Under the pieces are notes generated by a model. That model worked only from the letters and a program-made list of their open reading frames with translations, was not told the origin of the DNA and did no database searches. A program made the translations under genes and the position numbers. This document shows positions 61,206 through 64,000 of a stretch of DNA of 64,000 nt, in pieces; the stretch's first letter is position 1, and every line of letters begins with the position of its first letter. Source of the DNA: Clostridia bacterium (GTDB taxonomy: Bacteria; Bacillota; Clostridia; Oscillospirales; Acutalibacteraceae); assembly GCA_017410325.1 (NCBI GenBank), contig JAFQRA010000002.1, forward strand, positions 1 through 64,000. Direction: 5' to 3'.

Positions 61206-62861
61206 ATGGCTAATTCATACACCGAAAAAAGATTTTCAAACTACAGGGAAATAATAAACTACGCAGCGGCAACTTATCCCGAAAACAAGGCTTTCACAAT
61301 CAAGCTTGAGGAAGGCAAATACCGCACGGTTTATTATAAGGAGCTTAAGGAGCTTTACTACCGCCTTTGCACACACATGATTGAAAAGGGTCTTATGGGC
61401 AAGCGTATTGCCGTTGTCGGCCACAACTGCTTTGAGTGGGCTATCTCCTACCTTTGCGCCGCTACCGTGGGCATTGTTGTGCCGATTGACAAGGAGCTTC
61501 AGGCTCAGGACGTTAACGATTTCCTTAACGCCGCCGAGTGTGATGCCGTTTTCACGGAGGCAAAGCGCAACAAGGAGCTTAAAGAAATTGCAGACAGAGA
61601 TATGTACCACGTTGATTTTGAAGACGTTGACAGCATAATCAAGGCTTCTTCAATTGACGCAAAAACAATTGATTCTATCACTTACGAAAAGGATCAGATG
61701 AGCATTCTCATCTTCACCTCGGGTACAACAGGCAACGCAAAGGGCGTTTGTCTTTCACAGTACAACATCTGCTCCAATATTCATTCCACCTGCCGTATGT
61801 TCAGGGTAAATGAGGACGACAGCACGCTTTCAATTCTTCCGCTTCACCACACCTACGAATGTACGCTCGACTTCATCCTCTTCCTCACAAGAGGCGCAAG
61901 CATCTGCTACTGCGACGGCCTTACAAAGGTGCAGAAGAATATGGCTGAGTACAGCCCGACCATTCTCGTTGTAGTGCCTGCCCTGCTCAAAGTCCTCAGC
62001 AAGCGCATCAAGGCAAAGCTTGCAAAGGATGCACCCGGCAAGTACAAGACGTATTTTGAAACAATGCCCATTGCAGATGCACTCCAGAAGTGCCCGTGGC
62101 TTATCCGCAAGATTATCATTTCCAAGGTAAGACAGACTCTCGGCGGCAAGCTTCGCGTTTTCATAGTCGGTGCCGCAGAGCTTGACGTTTCACTTATTGA
62201 CGATTTTGCAGCCTTCGGCATCCGCACGCTTCAGGGCTACGGCCTTACAGAGTGCGCACCGCTTGTTGCAGGTAACGGCGATTTCCACTTCAACGCCGCT
62301 TCAACGGGTATTGCCATTCCCGATGTTCAGATTAAGATTGACAACCCCAACGATGAGGGTGTAGGCGAAATCATCATCAAGGGCGAAAACGTTATGCTCG
62401 GCTACTTCAACGACCCCGAGGCTACAGCAGAAGTTCTCAGAGACGGCTGGTTCCACACGGGCGACCTCGGCCTTATGGACGAAAACGGCGATATCTTCAT
62501 CAAGGGCAGAATCAAGAACGTTATCGTTACCGAAAACGGCAAGAACATATACCCCGAAGAGCTTGAAACAAGGCTTTCACAGTGCCCCGAAATCGGCGAA
62601 GCACTCGTATGCGCCGCTGAGGAAGACGGCGTAACAACCGTTAAGGCAAAGATATTCCCGAATATGGAATACCTCAAGGAAAAGTTCGGCGACAAGAAGC
62701 TCAGCGAGGAAGAAATCAGAGCAATCGTTCAGAACGCAATCAAGAACGTCAACAGCAAAATCCCCAACTATAAGCACATCAAGATTGTTGAGGTTCTTTC
62801 AAACGCACTTGAAAAGACAACGACACAGAAAATCAAGCGTTTCGGCAAAAATGTAAAATAA
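61206..62861 (+). CDS. AMP-dependent long-chain acyl-CoA synthetase
   Basis: 551 residues. Activates a carboxylic acid with ATP and CoA. P-loop FTSGTTGNAKG near 172, LPLHHTYECT near 205, GYGLTECAPLV near 345, DGWFHTGDLG near 418 and IKNVIVTENGKNIYPEE near 440. Closest in overall look to FadD/long-chain ligases of gut Clostridia. Probably repressed by the divergent TetR gene. Confidence 0.9.
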   Translation: MANSYTEKRFSNYREIINYAAATYPENKAFTIKLEEGKYRTVYYKELKELYYRLCTHMIEKGLMGKRIAVVGHNCFEWAISYLCAATVGIVVPIDKELQAQDVNDFLNAAECDAVFTEAKRNKELKEIADRDMYHVDFEDVDSIIKASSIDAKTIDSITYEKDQMSILIFTSGTTGNAKGVCLSQYNICSNIHSTCRMFRVNEDDSTLSILPLHHTYECTLDFILFLTRGASICYCDGLTKVQKNMAEYSPTILVVVPALLKVLSKRIKAKLAKDAPGKYKTYFETMPIADALQKCPWLIRKIIISKVRQTLGGKLRVFIVGAAELDVSLIDDFAAFGIRTLQGYGLTECAPLVAGNGDFHFNAASTGIAIPDVQIKIDNPNDEGVGEIIIKGENVMLGYFNDPEATAEVLRDGWFHTGDLGLMDENGDIFIKGRIKNVIVTENGKNIYPEELETRLSQCPEIGEALVCAAEEDGVTTVKAKIFPNMEYLKEKFGDKKLSEEEIRAIVQNAIKNVNSKIPNYKHIKIVEVLSNALEKTTTQKIKRFGKNVK

Positions 62862-62869
62862 AAAGCAAA

Positions 62870-62903
62870 GAGCACACGGGCATATCAATTGCCTTGTGTG
62901 CTC
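62870..62903. terminator. Terminator between the ligase and the converging small gene
   Basis: GAGCACAC-GGGCA / TGCC-TTGTGTGCTC with a short internal bulge, then AATTTTT. Confidence 0.8.
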
Positions 62904-62908
62904 AATTT

Positions 62909-63391
62909 TTATATGTTTTCGCTCTCTGTTCTAATAGTATAAAACACTCTTAACCATTCGGGCTGATTGTTGATATTGTCTTTTAGTTGTGCTAATGTTC
63001 GTTTGCCTACCCGTCTGTCAAAAACAGCAAACATTCTGACAATCGGGTTTTCAGAATTCAATGCTTCACTAATCGGCAAAGAACGGTAAAGAACTAAGCC
63101 GTCTGCAAAATCCTCATCGTCAAAAGCGTTTCTGCTTTCAACAGGCTTTTTCTTCTCTGCCCAATATGTTTCCCAGATTTTGCCGTCAGTCTGCATTTCC
63201 TTGCCCATTGTTTCAGCAGAAAAGCGTTTGAGCAAATTGCCGTCGGCAAACACCTCAAAAATACCCCAACAAGTATCCATGTTGCTGTACTTTGTGTGAG
63301 CATACCTTATCCTGCCCCGTAAACTTTCGCAGAGCATTTCCTCTTCAAGGTATTTTCTCATTGCGCTCCAAGAGCCAAGTGCCTTTGACAT
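62909..63391 (-). CDS. Small cytoplasmic protein, possibly SF0329 family
   Basis: 160 residues, no signal or membrane segment. LRGRIRYAHTKYSNMDTCWGIFEVFADG near 23 and ENPIVRMFAVFDRRVGKRTL near 118 resemble the small SF0329-type proteins of Firmicutes; this is a recollection, not a match. The end (QPEWLRVFYTIR) is conserved-looking. AAAGGAG precedes the ATG. Function unknown. Confidence 0.7.
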   Translation of the reverse strand: MSKALGSWSAMRKYLEEEMLCESLRGRIRYAHTKYSNMDTCWGIFEVFADGNLLKRFSAETMGKEMQTDGKIWETYWAEKKKPVESRNAFDDEDFADGLVLYRSLPISEALNSENPIVRMFAVFDRRVGKRTLAQLKDNINNQPEWLRVFYTIRTESENI

Positions 63392-63430
63392 AAATTTCTC
63401 CTTTGTAAATTACAGTTTACCGAGCCATTT

Positions 63431-63560
63431 TACACCTCATCCGTCATTTTCTTACGAAAATGCCACCTTCCCCTCAAGGGGAAGGCTATTACGTTACTAC
63501 TATATCCAAAGGCTTCCCCTTCGAGGGGAAGCTGTCACCGCAGGTGACTGATGAGGTGTA
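63431..63560. repeat. 130-bp MITE-like element
   Basis: Terminal inverted repeats TACACCTCATCCGTCA / TGACTGATGAGGTGTA. Four inner hairpins: CATTTTC/GAAAATG, CCTTCCCC/GGGGAAGG, GCTTCCCC/GGGGAAGC, GTCACC/GGTGAC. No coding capacity; widely seen type in gut Clostridia. Confidence 0.75.
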
Positions 63561-63598
63561 TGCGAAGCATTTTATATTCGGAGCGAAGCGACCCTTAA

Positions 63599-63626
63599 CT
63601 TTGCACTTTGCGCTTTGCATTTTGCA
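63599..63626. repeat. Four 7-bp tandem repeats
   Basis: CTTTGCA, CTTTGCG, CTTTGCA, TTTTGCA in a row beside the MITE-like element. Confidence 0.8.
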
Positions 63627-63630
63627 TTAA

Positions 63631-64000
63631 TTAAAGTTCATCGTATTTAATCATCTTATCTTTATAATAATAAACCTTATCGTGCTCGCCTATTTCGCGG
63701 ATAACTCTGCACGGGTTACCGTAGGCGACGACATTTGCAGGTATATCCTTTGTCACAACGCTTCCTGCACCTATAACGGTATTATCGCCGATAGTAACGC
63801 CGGGCATAACAAGCACGCCTGCGCCAAGCCAGCAGTTTTTGCCGATATGCACGGGCATATTGTACTGGTAAGCCTTTGCGCGAAGCTCGGGGTTAATCGG
63901 GTGGCCTGCGGTTGCAACGACAACGTTAGGTGCAAACATCGTATTATCTCCGACGTAAATGTGAGTATCATCAACAAGGGTCAGCCCGAAATTTACGTAA
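63631..64000 (-). CDS. Hexapeptide-repeat sugar O-acetyltransferase, partial
   Basis: The C-terminal 122 residues of a maltose/galactoside O-acetyltransferase; the frame stays open through the right edge of the window, so the start is missing. Left-handed beta-helix repeats are clear ([19 protein letters not shown] with the catalytic His, [52 protein letters not shown]). Acetyl-CoA-dependent, cytoplasmic. Confidence 0.9.
   Translation of the reverse strand, partial: YVNFGLTLVDDTHIYVGDNTMFAPNVVVATAGHPINPELRAKAYQYNMPVHIGKNCWLGAGVLVMPGVTIGDNTVIGAGSVVTKDIPANVVAYGNPCRVIREIGEHDKVYYYKDKMIKYDEL

Noticed and set aside
63431-63560. CRISPR-like repeat set
   Set aside because: The repeated pieces are inverted arms of hairpins, not direct repeats with unique spacers.

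Overview
The window looks like a chromosomal segment of a low-to-mid GC, endospore-lineage Firmicute, most likely a gut Oscillospiraceae/Ruminococcaceae-type bacterium. The support is strong AGGAGG-type ribosome sites, consensus sigma-A promoters with 17-nt spacers, a clostridial-style division cluster with a PASTA-bearing penicillin-binding protein, a SpoIIQ-like M23 protein, glycyl-tRNA synthetase of the single-chain type, LexA with Gram-positive-type operators, and several host-glycan glycosidases (GH29, GH89, GH36, GH3). MurE carries a DNPR motif, so the peptidoglycan is predicted to be of the meso-DAP type. No tRNA, rRNA, CRISPR array, phage or transposase gene was seen. The last gene runs off the right edge.

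Layout, left to right. 1-6.1 kb: a minus-strand run for surface-polysaccharide sugar synthesis and transfer (Gfo/Idh oxidoreductase, DegT aminotransferase, phosphoglycosyl transferase, GT4), followed by nagB and an exported metallophosphoesterase. 6.2-9.6 kb: an intracellular GH29 fucosidase, then an unusual zone with a small secreted protein, an unknown membrane protein and two unlisted 47-48-residue paralogous amphipathic peptides. Each peptide has its own consensus promoter, strong ribosome site and terminator. 9.7-15 kb: the CPBP protease-tadA-remB-gyrB-glyA operon. 15-17.2 kb: the plus-strand xth-ybaK-EamA operon. 17.3-20.2 kb: folD with a GH89 alpha-N-acetylglucosaminidase. 20.3-34.8 kb: the division/wall cluster mraZ-rsmH-ftsL-ftsI-murE-murF-mraY-ftsW-murG-murA-divIB plus ftsZ; murD, murC, murB and ftsA are missing. 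35-41.3 kb: an MBOAT/DHHW O-acetylation pair, an ECF sigma/anti-sigma/lipoprotein operon and glyQS. 41.4-50.3 kb: a four-gene glycan operon (MFS, FAD oxidoreductase, phosphatase, GH36) divergent from a domain-swapped GH3. 50.3-57.9 kb: SpoIIQ-like protein, lexA, guaB-vanY-YjdF-like, a gene with an A11 frameshift, FliB-like and RluA. 57.9-64 kb: an exported membrane protein, a second ECF sigma/anti-sigma pair, TetR divergent from an acyl-CoA ligase, a small unknown protein and a partial hexapeptide acetyltransferase.

The parts fit a cell that imports host-derived oligosaccharides and breaks them inside (fucose, GlcNAc, galactose and glucose release; NagB feeds GlcN6P to glycolysis) while building a decorated cell wall. 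The two features that looked least explained are the micropeptide pair at about 8.95-9.57 kb and a 161-bp long-hairpin element present twice (9710-9870 and 32570-32730) whose arms differ between copies but remain complementary.
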